This document shows positions 29,027-41,145 of a DNA stretch of 64,000 nt, piece by piece. A program made the position numbers and the translations under genes. Position 1 is the first letter of the stretch, and each line of letters opens with the position of its first letter. The stretch lies in NCBI GenBank assembly GCA_914767715.1, contig OU612070.1, positions 17,596,025-17,660,024 of the forward strand, given 5' to 3'. Source of the stretch: Membranipora membranacea. Lineage: Eukaryota > Bryozoa > Gymnolaemata > Cheilostomatida > Membraniporidae. The notes under the pieces were generated by a model, which did no database searches, was not told the DNA's origin, and was given only the letters and a program-made list of their open reading frames with translations.

Positions 29027-32000
29027 ATGACACGTGCTTGTCTTGTCAAAATATGTCAGGCCCTCGATGTAGTCTTATCCTCACTTTTTAGGCGTACGAA
29101 GAAGGTACGAAGTCGAAGTCGGAAGAAGAAGGTCGAACCGACTACTGGTGATACAACTGATGATTATGAGTACGAGTATAACTATCCACAAGATGGTGTA
29201 CAGCCACGTATGCCTGGTCCACCAGGTGGTCCACCCTACACGGCAGGCCCCCCTGGTGGACCGAGGATGATGGGGACGCTAGGAGGGCCTCAAGGAATGA
29301 GACCTCCAGGACCCCCTATGGGGGGCCAAATGATGGCTGGTCCTCGTCCAATGGGTGGTCCTCGTCCGATGGGAGGTTCAGGTGGTCCTCATCCGATGAG
29401 TGGTTCGGGTCCCATGATGATGGGTGGTTCAGGCGGTCCCATAATGATGGGTGGTGGACCTAGGTTTGGAGGAGGTGGCGGTATGGGTAAGTTCCTTATT
29501 CTATTGTTTACTATGTTTATTGTTAAACTGATGCCGAATGCGATATGAATACTTTGTGTACCGAGAGCGTTGTTATGTAGTGTACCTGTGAGAGCTATCA
29601 CTGTTCGATTAGAACCTGTGAGAGATATCAGAATAGCTTTTCTTTAGTGTTTAGCTTTAGCCTATCCTGCAACAACAAAAATAATATAAGTTTTTAATAG
29701 TTTATTAAATTTTAAATTATGCACGACCCTGCCTCAGTTTACACATTGTGATTAACCTTTTTTTAATGCAGTTGAGATGCCAAAGAAAGTGGAGTTGCAA
29801 ACTCCAGGCGGCCCAGAGATCAGTAAGTTTGAAAAGAGGAAGAAGAAAGCCAAATCAGAGAAGATCAGAGTGTTCCAAGATGCTGCCAACAGTTGCTGTA
29901 TTGGTGAGTTCATTGTCTCATCCATTTATATACTCTATATTGATCTTGCCCAATAGGTAGCAGCGCTGGCCCTATGGCTGGTTGCCTCAGCCCAAACTGG
30001 TGTCCCTCACATGAGGAGTCAATTCAAAACTCATGAGAAAAAATTACACATTTAGGCCCTAAACAAGCTTATCAATTTAAAAAAAGTCAATAGACCATAA
30101 TTTTAATCTACTGGTCTTTGCTTTGGTCTAAAGGTTCACCGACAATAGGTCAACAGATAAAATCATGATATGGCGGCACTGTTGCCAATGTAACTGATAA
30201 GAAGTAACCAAAACAAACTTTCAATCAGGACAACATGTGCCTCCTGCACCGTCCCAGCCAACTGGACAACTTTACCAATTTGAGTAAACTACGATGCAGT
30301 CTGAGAAGTTGGGAACCTCGTAATCTGCTGTGGTGGAGAACAGACAATCAGGTGTCAATCTAGCTTTAGTCTGATCCAATATGCACCAATCATAAATCTC
30401 TCCCACATTAGCCTAGGTATACTCTTACTTAGCACTTTCGCTTGCTGTAATAAAAAAAAATTCCAACACTATTATTAATTAGTTTAGGGAAAAAAGATTA
30501 TTTCCGTTGCCCAACCCCGATAGGAAGTGTGTTAACAAAATTTGGGTAATGGGAGAGTAATTTCTAGTTACACAAGTTCATTGCTTGTTTGACGCCTCTT
30601 CGCCATCTCACAGGTAAAGATTGTGTTGATAACGTCACACAGAACCGCTTTGGGTTGTGTAATTTCTGTGAACAAAGTTATCTTAGCGTTTCATCACCCA
30701 TGGATACTGGGGAGGTGGTCTTAATCCTAAAATTTGACCTAATATTTGTTCTCTGAGGGAATAAGTTATATTGGAGGACTAGTGGGGCGATATATATGTG
30801 TCAAGAATAAATCTGGGATCTTGGAGTCAAGCAAAAATTGGCTGAAAATATCTGCTTAAACTCACTGACAAACTTCTCCTGAGTAATTTCTCGTCCCTTG
30901 TTACAGAAATAAGTTGAGATTTTGCTTGAAATTACACTTCTTCCTCATAACATTTGACATCTAATCCAAATTTTGATTGAATTAGAAAAAGGAAGAATTT
31001 CATACTTAATAGCATCCTACAATAAATGTTATTTCTGATTTTAGAGGTGGATGAATATGGTAACCTGCTCAGTGTGATGATGAGTGACGACCTTGCAAAA
31101 ACCTTTCTCAAGTTTGGCAAGGAAGACTATGGCGAAGTGGCGCCCATCTATGTACAGGAGGGAGGACTTATCCCCCTTACAAACAAGAAGAAAGCCTTTG
31201 ATAAAAATACACCAAGAGAGTGAGTCTGTGTACTAAAACCTTGATAAGACAAATCCTGGGGGCAATCGATTCTTTAAAAACCTGTTTAGAGCGAAAACTG
31301 ATCAATTTGGGGATTCCAGGGCCCAGGCTGTAATGTTGGATTGTAGGAATGTTGTTAGCTGTCATATTTGTCGATTTTTTGGGTCAGAAATCTGTCCATA
31401 TGATAGTACTTGTTTCTTAAACTCCCATCATTTGATTCACTAGTTTAATTTGTTGGTATTGGTGAGCATGTAGTACAAGTTATCCGACACTTTCATATGA
31501 GCACCTGCAGACAACTGAAGTAGGGCGGCAGCACCACCGATACCAGCTAAATAGTCACATCCTGATTTTCATAATTTCCTTCACCCATAGATATCAAGGA
31601 GTACAGTTATAGCATAAATGCACAAGAGCAGATTTTAAACTAACCCCTTCTCAGAATTATTCACTATTTTAACTTGGTATCCTTTACAGCACACGTTGGC
31701 TTGGGCAGCAAACTACGTATGCACCATGGAATACTGTGTGTAGGATGGGTGATAACAGAAAGTACAAGAAGGTCAAAGTTAAAAAGTCAAAACTTAAGAG
31801 TAAGAAAGCTAAAGTAGAGCTTCTCTTCGCTGCTGATAAAGCTGACTTTGTCGTCGAGGAGTACACAGATAAGGTTTGTCTAACTTTATTTAAGGCTAAG
31901 GTCAATGTAATACCTTAGAATTCTTAATGATATCAGAAAATAAAAAATCATGATAGTTTGAGTTAGAAATATTAGTCAACTGAATGTAGATCTTCGTTCC

Positions 32001-35000
32001 CAACAAGGTTTTCTCAATTATTTTGATTTATCCTTTTTCAATATTGTACATCGATTACCAACTATTCTTGAGCTGGAAAAAAGCATCAGATATGAAATGA
32101 CTCTTGAACACTTGAATTCCAAGCTAAAGTTGCAACGCGGGATTCTCTACATAATAGTCATTTTTTATTAGGGGCCAAAATGAGAAAATCATTGGTATCG
32201 TTAAAAATGTTGAATGGGTGACAATGGACGTTCATAAATTAAATTGGTTCTGTTTTCTCGTGCTTAAATTTCTCCCGTTCTCCATGAAATATGGCGTTGT
32301 TTTATGAGGGGGAGTGCATATTTATTGCGCAAGGTCTCTTCTTCGAAAACAATATTATTATGCTATTTGGAAATATGTGGATTTAAATCCAAGTGCCCTT
32401 GCGCAAACCGTGGGCCACTTCAATGAACTTTGGCTTATCTTTCTGGTCACTTTAACCACCTAGCTATTCCTGGAGTATTAGATATGGTTATGCCAAGCTA
32501 GAATGCCTAACAATATCAGTAACTTGACAACGCAGTGTTGGCGACTATCGCTGATAATGATGTATTGACATTTGCTGGCTCTTAGGTTACTGAGGTCATA
32601 ATCTGTATACTTGTTATTGTAAACTGCTGTCAGTAACAGATCTCTATATTAGAGATTTAGTTTAAGATCTTTGATGGCTGCAGCGATTGATTGGTCGATC
32701 GATCAAGCGATTCATTGATTGATTGATTGATCATAAGTCATATCGATGAAAGAAAAGATGCCAAAATTTGTTGTTATTACTGTATATATACACTATTTTA
32801 TTCGGCAGACAATATCATCCTGGACTGATGTTTTCCATAACGTGACTGTGTACTGTGTTATTTGTTTTTAAAGGTAGGAAAAATATATGTGGCTTTCCCT
32901 GACCGGTCACAACACAAGACGTACTTATTTGCGTTGCCGGAGAGATTAAATGTGATCACAGAAGAGTTCTCTCGTGATATTCCCATCAGGAAGGCTGTCG
33001 GTAGGTTTCATAAAGCACTCCTCAAGCTCATAAAATAGATCAGTCTAAATTTCAATGACTGTGACTTAACTATCTTAGGTTGAAGGAGGTGTGTACATTG
33101 TGTTGTTGAAATAAACCTCCTTGTTACTAAACTCCCATAATAAAGCTTGAACTTTAAAGTTCCAAGTTAAACAAACTTTCATTGGCCTCAACCTCCTGGG
33201 ATCTCCGGAAAATTGCATGATGGGATATACTCTTATTTATGCCAATGCCATAATCTCATCACTTAAACATTTTATCCATCTTGACATAAGTACAAGTTAT
33301 GCTGGAAAGTGCTAAAGCCATAAAATCATACCACAGAGAGATAAGTTGGCAAACAAGCCTATTTTAAAACAGAAAATCTATCAACAGTGTAGCTGTTGAT
33401 TGACTTGTCAATTTCCCAATAAAATTATTATTTCTTATTTCATTGGATCATTGTCATCGGACCATGTCGCGATAAAGTGTAATTCTTAGCACATGTCTAC
33501 TGCCGGACTAGATTGTTCTGCAATCCCTTTTTCAGCCTGTGAAAAATCACATCGCCAGGCTTATTTTGTTATACCTTAAACAGGCCACAACTTGACACAC
33601 CCTACACTGAACAAAAATAGGCAAGGTGCTGACGATACAACACAACAATGAAATTATTCACAGAATCAAATTTTGTAACTTAGACCAGTTATTATTGCCT
33701 GCACAGGTTCATATTTATTAGCAAATTGAATTTCCTCTACTTTAGCTACTGTTGAGCAAAAAAGTATACTGAATAGGAGAATTAATATTTAACAAATTTA
33801 CCATGAGTGATATTGCATAATTTAGTGTCCAGTGAAACTTTGCTACTGTAAAATGGGGTGTGCATTTCTGTACACCTTTACATTTCTCCATATGACTACA
33901 ATTATACAGCTGTGATGTTACATCACAATGATGTTAGTATCTTATCTACCCCTTGACACAGCTAGATATTATTATGTCAACAGCTATGGGACAATTTGAC
34001 GCCCACATCTGCTTCATTATGATCTAACTTTTGTGCAATAAACTTCCACAATTTCTCTCTCAAGCCCCAAATTCTCTCATTCACAATCGTAATCAAAACA
34101 ATACAATGGATATATTACGACTATATCTACAATTCCATGTAATAAAAGGCCCATTTTATCTCTAAACAAGTGTCTAACCTCATCAACCCCCACAAATTGT
34201 TCCAAAACCAAATTCTCCTGTGAATAGCAGTAGAGAACGGTAATACCTTGATTTGAGTTCATGTGTAGTTAGCCACAAGAGTAATAAATTAGCCGGGGGG
34301 GGGGGGGTGGGGGAAGAGCAAGTCATCACTATCGCTTCCCTCAAAATTATCAATCACTTGTCATTTCAATTATACAAATATGGTCTTGTTGAATTCTGTA
34401 TTCAGACACATACAAGCTTATTGTCAGGAAATGAGCATCCTTAAACACATCACCATGTACTTGGCCAAACAGGCAGGATACCAATTCTGTTATCTTTATT
34501 ACTTTACAAGTTTCATTAATGACAGGCTCATTTCTACTGAATTATTCACTTCAATCGAGTATCAGAAAATGTTTGCTGAAATTCAGTTAAATCCACGGAG
34601 CATTAACATCCAGATGGTTGGATTTCTAAGCCCCCCCCCCCCGAATACTTCCAAACACCTACATTTGAAGATTTTGAGTCTTAATGTCAGCCATTACCTG
34701 ATTTTCATGAAAAGGTCAACTCATGTAGTATCCCATCATGCAACTAATTTGCAATTCCCAACAGGGAGATTAGTTCAATAATAGCATAGCAATAGCACAT
34801 ATCTGGTAAACTGCAGCAAAATCTATCTGTAGCCTCAGACTTATTCCTCTGATGGCTTTGGGAATTTCAGGCTAAAATTGGATTGTGGGAAAATTCATCT
34901 TGGAATGTTATTATTTACTAGTAAACATTGCATATATTATTGTATCAGTACTATATGGATCAAATATGATATTACTTTGATGTTGTATTTGAAGTTGATT

Positions 35001-36120
35001 GTTTATGTATGTTATTGTATTATATGTATATATGTATATATATTGTATTATATGATATTTGTGTAGATGACAAAGCTAACTGGTATGTACAGGATACATC
35101 ATCTGAGGAATCAGAAGAGGAGGTCACTAAAGCTCCAATGATGGCTGAGACGGCTATCGAAGCTGTGGACGATGACCAAAAAGGTAATGATTCTCGGCCT
35201 AATGGCTAAGATCAAAGTGTCACTGCTAATTGTCGATAAATGCAAGTTTCAGTTTTGGCAGCTTGCTGCACACCCAGTTCAGGAGTTCTTTATGGCCTCA
35301 CATCTAAGATGCATTCTAGTTTTCTAGGATGTATCACATTCTCAGTATTGGGATTTAGGGCACCTTGCGTCCCTCTTTAGGGGCAGCCCAACCTTCTGTT
35401 TCTTACTAAACAGCAAAGGGTAATTGCTTAGTGGAACGATAGGAAGCTTAGTAAGTTAGAGATCTGACACTGTTGAAGGTCCCGCTACAGATGCAAGGCA
35501 CTTTTGTATCACCCTCAGTTCTTTGGGAAAATCTTGAACCTTTTGATTTTAATCACAACATTTTTTATCAACCTGGCTGTATGTTCTACTATCAGTTATT
35601 TTGATTTTTAAATTTGCTTTTGGTAAACTTAACAAAATTGTCAAGGCTACGCGAATAGTCTGCACTGAAGCCTTCCATTACAATCTTTGAATCCATCATC
35701 ACCAGGCTCAGGATAGTGTCGTGTATTGTGCTATACAGTATCCGCATATACACACTGTTGTGCCAAGATAATCTTTTTTTCTCTTCCACTCTTATTTCCA
35801 TTAAATCTTCAGGCCCGTTGTTCTATGGGAGGCAGGGAGGCACTGCCTCCCCTAAAGTGCTTAATAGGGTGGCCTATAATTGAATATTTTATGTCAGAAT
35901 CAGCTCATTAGGGACTTCCATGTGCTATTTATATCGTTAAAACGCTTTGGAGGCCACAGGAGGAGCAAATGCATTATGAAAAACTGTATAAAAATAATCT
36001 ATTATTTTTTTTTTTGCAGGAGGCTATACATCTCGTCGATTGATCGGGTTTGCTGGAAACAATATGCCTGGCTATCAAAAACCGTCAAACCAGCCTAATA
36101 CACGTCTCATCCTCCGCTAG
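29027..36120 (+). CDS. Unrecognised conserved-looking protein with Gly/Pro/Met-rich N-terminal region
   Basis: Seven exons join in phase: 29027-29486, 29772-29903, 31045-31219, 31690-31873, 32874-33000, 35067-35183, 36020-36120 (431 aa). I do not recognise the family. Residues 20-40 are basic (KKVRSRSRKKKVEP), followed by an acidic Tyr stretch (DDYEYEYNY). Residues 60-153 are a low-complexity Gly-Pro-Met region with repeated GGP and MGG. From residue 155 the sequence is globular: EISKFEKRKKKAK, VFQDAANSCC, GEVAPIYVQEGGLIPLTNKK, TRWLGQQTTYAPWNTVCRM, VELLFAADKADFVVEEY and KIYVAFPDRSQHKTYLFALP. An acidic linker (SSEESEEEV) and a basic end (GYTSRRLIGFAGNN, ending RLILR) follow. No signal peptide or membrane helix is seen. 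The start is uncertain: a good acceptor (CTCACTTTTTAG, ending 29091) lies inside exon 1, so the true first exon may be upstream. The SAMD15-like gene follows 1.1 kb downstream on the same strand. Confidence 0.75.
34295..34642. repeat. Homopolymer G13 and C12 tracts in opposite order, 320 bp apart
   Basis: A run of 13 G (34295-34307, then T and five G) and a run of 12 C (34631-34642) lie in one intron of the unrecognised gene. They could pair as a G:C inverted repeat or form a G-quadruplex on one strand. Flanking bases (AGCC on the left, TAAG on the right) give little support for true terminal repeats. Confidence 0.5.
35809..35960 (+). mobile_element. Dispersed repeat, copy 1 (truncated)
   Basis: This segment matches 50918-51070 over CAGG..C....GTTCTA.G, then GGCACTGCCTCCCCTA, ATGTCAGAATCAGCTC and GGGA.TTCCA. 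It is in the last intron of the unrecognised gene, about 60 bases before exon 7. The copy lacks the right end seen in the other one. It is probably a non-autonomous DNA transposon. Confidence 0.7.
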
Positions 36121-37267
36121 GTATCAGCTGAAGCAGTCCCTAAACCCTCTTCTCTGCTTTGATGCCCCCATAATGTTCGTCTTTTGTCATGTTGGCTTGA
36201 TGTTTAGCTTCTCTGCTGTTATGCAAGAAGCCATTTCGAATTGTTGTACTATTAAAATGTCGAAAATAAAAGTAAGAATAGGAATACAACCGCAAGACTC
36301 TTTATATTTTTTTTCTTGTGCCTTCATTGATTTTCTTGTTTTAAAGCTTCTGTTTCTGTTGACTCATGTTTCGCTTAGGTAAGTTCTAGTCATTTGAGGT
36401 GAAACGCCGAAGAGTATTGAATGATCAATCTTGCCGCAAACTGACCATTTATATTTTTGCAACCATTCACAAAGGTGAATTCAAAGTATGTTACTTAGTT
36501 TATGGCCTTTATGGTCGATCTGATTCAACAGCAATGGTTCTAGACCGCTTTCAGTGATTTGAATTGAATTTCATGAAAATTCCTGCACATATTAAATGTT
36601 ACCGTATTAATGCTTTAATATGTGAATTTTTGCACCAACTATTGGATGTCGATATCAACCACTAAAGAAGGTGGTCATGACTGCCATCTGTATCATACCT
36701 GGAGCAGATTTGAAATCGCCATACCATGTCACAACTTAACACTGTATTTCTGCAAGCAAGCCATGTTATAAATACTTGTTAGATTGGAAAAAAAAATATA
36801 TATAATATTATATCATATAGATGATACTGTTACAACAAATGAATGAATCAAACAGATGCCCTATCTCATATACATTGTGCACACTATGACAGGCTTTGCA
36901 CTTACAAAGATATTCACAGCATAAGCTTACTTCCCGCCCCCAAACAAACTAACAAAGCTTGGCAAGACAGGCTATCCCCATGTATGTAACCTCTACCTTG
37001 TGTTCCCAGGATATCACCTTTGTCTGCTTTGATCTCTCTGGCAATTCCAGTTAATCACATTTTGGGTTTAACCACCACTCCTTGCCTGTGGAGCTCACCT
37101 ATTTTTTGCTGGCTATGCTGCCAGTATAAAAATGATATTGCAGGTGCTGTCATGATACCACTATGTCCTACTACATGCAAGGCAGGCTGAGTTACTTAAT
37201 GAACACTATGCTAACTAATAGTGATTTGACCTGATAAAGAGGACTGAGAAGTAGTTTTTGATGTCAG
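36121..37267. other. Spacer between the unrecognised gene and the SAMD15-like gene
   Basis: This stretch should contain the 3' UTR of the upstream gene and the first exon or exons of the SAMD15-like gene, which I could not find. A short ATG frame near 36258 (MSKIK before GTAAGA) ends in phase 0 and does not fit the phase-2 acceptor at 37267. Otherwise nothing is recognised. Confidence 0.4.
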
Positions 37268-40200
37268 TGTGACCAGAGCAAGGCCTCACAGGTATTATGG
37301 TAGAAACAGTACAATCTCACCAACTGTAGAGAGAACACCACAGCATGGCATCGGTAAGAAGTCCAACGAGGTGAACTCAGAAACTGTAATTTTCTTGTTG
37401 ACTTTTTGCTCAGTAAAATGCTATTATTTCCATATACTCCATTGGACATTGATGGGAGATGAGTGGTTATAGCCCAACCATTATACTGATTGTTGTTGTG
37501 TCCTCATATGTTACCACTCACTAAGGTCGCATGTTCATTTCAACATGCTGCCGATTGATCATATAAATGAGCATGGTCGTCACAAATTATAAGGAGTCAT
37601 TAGTACAACCCAAAACCTAATGGTCACCTAATAAATACATGCGCTCCGCTCCGATATTCAAATCAAACAGGTGCTAATGGCAATATTGTGTATTGGAAGT
37701 TGTCAAGCACTTATTCCCTGATTGACTGTTTATCTGTATGTTCACTTTTTCGTATATGCAGCTGATAGTATATCTTCATGCACCGTTTTACAGGTGCGAG
37801 TGGTAGAAAGTGAGAGGGACAAGACTGGAGAGAGTGTTAGATTTCTAACAACTAATCAGATCTTTAAAGAGGAATCTATCAGGCAGGTGGGCACAATAAC
37901 TACTATATCTTCGGTGAATTGTGCGTCTATAAATCAAAATGTTGCCATGAATGAGTGGAAAAGTGGGTTGTTGCGACTGTCAACAATACCCCTAGTTTTG
38001 CAAAACCCTTGGTGTGGTACGAGAAATGAGAGATTCAACACTGAAGACCTGTGAAGCTTGCATGCTTCAAATGACTGATCTACCTACAATTCCTATAATA
38101 CCATAGCAAATCGTAAATAGGTGATGAAAAATAATAAATAATTAAAAATTATCACATCAAAACTGAACTGATAATCAGTGCAGTCCATCAACTACTGGGG
38201 TTTGGATGGCCCCCAAGTGTGCTCCGACCTGCCTGCAAAAAGAGAGCATCCTGGCGCAGAAATTGCAGCCTCGCCCTTAAGGCAACAAATATTTCGTCGC
38301 CCATGCTTTGGGATGTGGTGTGTGATAATACCATCTGATTTTAATCAACCAATTTTTAATCAAACAGTTCGTGATCGGTTTTGTTCTTGCGAGTTTGTAG
38401 GGTAGCAGTCTACCTACCATTTCCACTCACAAAGTAACATTAGAACAGAGAGCGGGTTACAGAGACTATGGAGAGACTACTGAGGAGCTTAAAAACAAGT
38501 CTGCTGCAAAACAACAAGCCGAGTAAGGATATTATTCTATTTATTTATTGTGGTTTTCTAAAAGTTTATAATTGAAGTAAATTAAAAATAGCTTGTTGAC
38601 CTCACATACATTAACACAGATATAGACAAATGACTTGAATAAAACATATATATCAATTGGAATTCTCACTTTTAGTGTTTATCTCTCCTGTCATCAGAAC
38701 CCAAAAAGTCTCACATTAACAAGTCAGCATTTGTGTGAATGTCTCTTGTGTTAGAAGAAAGGGAATTTATGAGTATTAAATCAACACCATTTTATCTCAA
38801 TCTCCTCTAAACTTGTTTTTACAAGTACCTCAAACAATTAACCATAACTTTCATCTCCTGCAACTTTTAGTCGAGATCAAGTAGCAAAGCTTGATTCATG
38901 TTGGTAGATTGTACTTTATCGTTATTCAGTTCATGGTCAAAGGTTGAGCCTGCTTTGGCGAGGCGAGCGATGGAGAAGCAGCCTGAAAGGCCAGTTACAA
39001 TATCTCCGGAGAAGCATGTGACTGAGGCTTTAGTCTGGACAGTACTTAGAGTCAGCGAGTGGATCAGGGATCTCGGATTTCCTCAATATGTGGTAAGTCA
39101 GACTCAAACCTAGTATTCCCTAAAACAATCAGGTCAAGCTCATTGGCCTGACCATTTGGGATTCCCCATAATTGCATTGTGGGATACTCTTACAATGTCT
39201 TGTGAGAGAGCTCTTTATATTCACTTTTAGGGCATTCTAGACTACTGTAAGCATAGTATATATTTAAATGCGGCTCATTTTCCCTCTGCATATAATAGTT
39301 ATATAGTGTTAAAAATGTTATCTGATAAAAGCTGTAAGTGCTGGTATTTCAATTCGTACCACATTTTCCACCACCTTGAATGACACATTGTTTAACAGAA
39401 TACAATGGTCCCAGTATCTATATGACTTTTATCTTGAACACCATATCTGTAATAGGTGTTGCTTGCAGTTGAAGGATGCTAGGTTCCACTTTACAGAGAT
39501 CTCAGGATGTCTAATCAACATGAAATGGAAATTTGACCGACCAAATTTCAGTTAGTGCACATTGTATTTACTTTTGTAGGATTGTTTCAAGCAGAACTAC
39601 ATAAACGGGAGGAAATTGATTTATTTCAGGGGCTTGAACGCTTTCCCTCAGATTGGTGTAACAGATTTCAATGATATGAAACAGATTTCTGCTGCTGTTC
39701 GCCGCCTGCTTCATGTGGACAAACCTAAGTTCTATCAATATCAAGACTATGCATCCACTAAAAGTTTGGCACTCCCAGAGGAGCCAGCCTATACGATGTA
39801 TCTGCAGGTGAGACTATCTAAAGCTCTGGCTACACACAATAACTCTATCACTATGGTTCCATGGGTCGATTTTGTGGTTCACTCCAATTTCGAATGGTTA
39901 GAATCCAGTGGATTCTAACCATTCCCATGATGGGAAAAACATGAAAAGAATCTGCCACGGCCGAGATTTGAACCCCGGTCTCCCGCGTGAAATCCCTTTG
40001 AGGGCATTGTGTCGAATGCGTCGAATACACACGGTTTGGATATTCGCGTCCAAAAAGTCATTCGTCACAATCGGAATTTGACTTTAATGCCATTTCCATG
40101 GGGCGATTACTACCGAAATCCTTACATAATCGATCCATGGAACCATAGTGATTGACTCTATCCTACCCTCCCTGATCCTACCAATTGATTAACCTCTTAT

Positions 40201-40352
40201 TTGTTTTTCACTTGAAGGATAAAGCAAGAAGTGGAATTAAGATAAGTCAACTTAATTACCCCAAATACAAGCGGCTATACCAACACAAATACGACCGAGC
40301 CTCAGATCTACCAACATTTGACAGAAAATGGAGACAGTTCAGGCAAGCCTAA
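37268..40352 (+). CDS. SAMD15: SAM domain-containing protein 15-like (5' end not found)
   Basis: Six exons join in phase: 37268-37353, 37762-37886, 38401-38522, 38930-39092, 39580-39807, 40218-40352. They give at least 282 aa. The first exon listed starts with a split codon, so an upstream exon with the ATG is missing from the model. The N-terminal part (VESERDKTGESVRFLTTNQI, VTLEQRAGYRDYGETTEELK) is not recognised. The SAM domain spans exons 4-5: VTEALVWTVLRVSEWIRDLG, FPQYVDCFKQNYINGRKLIY, NAFPQIGVTDFNDMKQIS and VRRLLHVDKP. It closely follows SAMD15, where a similar WxxxVxEWIxxLGFPQY..CF..N.I.GRKLI is found, and the following L...Y.. and SGIKISQL segment also fits. The tail, rich in Tyr/Lys/Arg (YPKYKRLYQHKYDRA), ends FRQA. 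SAMD15 itself has no established role. AATAAA at 40516-40521 is a likely poly(A) signal. Confidence 0.82.
38177..38350 (+). mobile_element. SINE family copy (5'-truncated) in a SAMD15-like intron
   Basis: From GCAGTCC.. to TTTTAATCAACC this segment aligns with 48880-49045, sharing GTGTGCTCCGAC.TGCCT, GAGAGCA..CTGGCG-type, GCC..AAGGC, CCGCCCAT-type and GATTTTAA.CAAC blocks. The copy lacks the tRNA-like head present at 48.8 kb. It ends about 50 bases before the acceptor of the 38401 exon. Confidence 0.7.
39849..40150. mobile_element. 302-bp inverted-repeat element with an internal palindrome and tRNA B-box-like motif
   Basis: Termini 39849-39871 (CACTATGGTTCCATGG..) and 40128-40150 are inverted repeats of 23 bp with one mismatch. 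ACTCTAT stands before the left end (39842-39848) and again four bases after the right end (40155-40161), a possible target duplication. Inside is a perfect 16-bp-arm palindrome with a one-base centre (39892-39924). On the minus strand at 39963-39977 is a B-box-like GGTTCAAATCT. The element lies in the last SAMD15-like intron, 41 bases after the exon. Confidence 0.8.
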
Positions 40353-40759
40353 AATTAGAAGGATAAACTATCAGAAAAGAAAACAAAACATTAGGCACCA
40401 TGGAAGGGGACCAACCCTATCCAAATTTACTTAATGACTGCCTGAGTAAGCCAACAAGGTTTTTCTTGGTCAATAGAAAGGCTTTGTATGAGGCTATCTT
40501 GGATTTAGATTATGCAATAAAATACCTGATATAGATTCCTGTTGTCTAGTGGTAGCCAGTGCTGTGCAACAATCAATTCAGGTTGGTTTCTTCTCATCAT
40601 AACGACTGAAAATCGGCTGATACATAATTTGAGAATAAATTAAACCTGTAATTTTTCGAATGCTTTGCAGCACTAAAACTACAGAGCTGAGAGACTCTGG
40701 ATTCAAAGTAATTCTGTTGGTCAATTTCTCAATATGTGATCTGAAAAAAAAGCAGGAAG

Positions 40760-41145
40760 AAACTATTTATGAAAAAACTAAGATTCCTTGGCACAACTGA
40801 AAAACTGGCAATCACATGCTACCGAACTTTCATCGAGAGTGGCATCATGCACCATCTGCCAATTATATATGAACACCTTACTGAAAAAGAAAAAGCCGCC
40901 CTCAACCACATCACCAAAATGGCGAGCAAACTATCTATAACACCGCACTTCCCTCTCTCCTAACAACTGTAGCTGGGCGCATTAAGACCAAAGCGCTCCG
41001 CATGGTGGCCGGCAGTTATAGTCCTGTTCTTAAACTAGACATTCTCCCCTCTGGGCGCTATAAACCGCTCAGACACAGGACTAACTGCAGTAAACATGGC
41101 TATCGTAATATAGCCTCCGAAGCCCTCAACATTGCGCTATTTTAG
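40760..41145 (+). mobile_element. Second LINE remnant (reverse transcriptase C-terminal region)
   Basis: Open frame 40769-40963 reads KLRFLGTTEKLAITCYRTFI, ESGIMHHLPIIYEHLTEKEK and ALNHITKMASKLS. After a stop and frame change it continues KALRMVAGSYSPVLKLDILP and SGRYKPLRHRTN. This is the thumb and C-terminal signature of another non-LTR element (compare ESI...L..L...EK..LN.I.K.ASK, LPSGRR...P..RTNR). It differs from the 10.5-11.8 kb element. It is truncated at the 5' side and decayed, and sits about 400 bp after the SAMD15-like stop codon. Confidence 0.75.

Noticed and set aside
32680-32735. GATTGATTGATTGATC-type tract as a regulatory site
   Set aside because: It is a simple GATT repeat in an intron with no sign of function.
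34380-34781. 133-codon open frame in an intron of the unknown gene
   Set aside because: It runs through a C12 homopolymer (giving PPPP) and AT-rich sequence, with no similarity or splice context.
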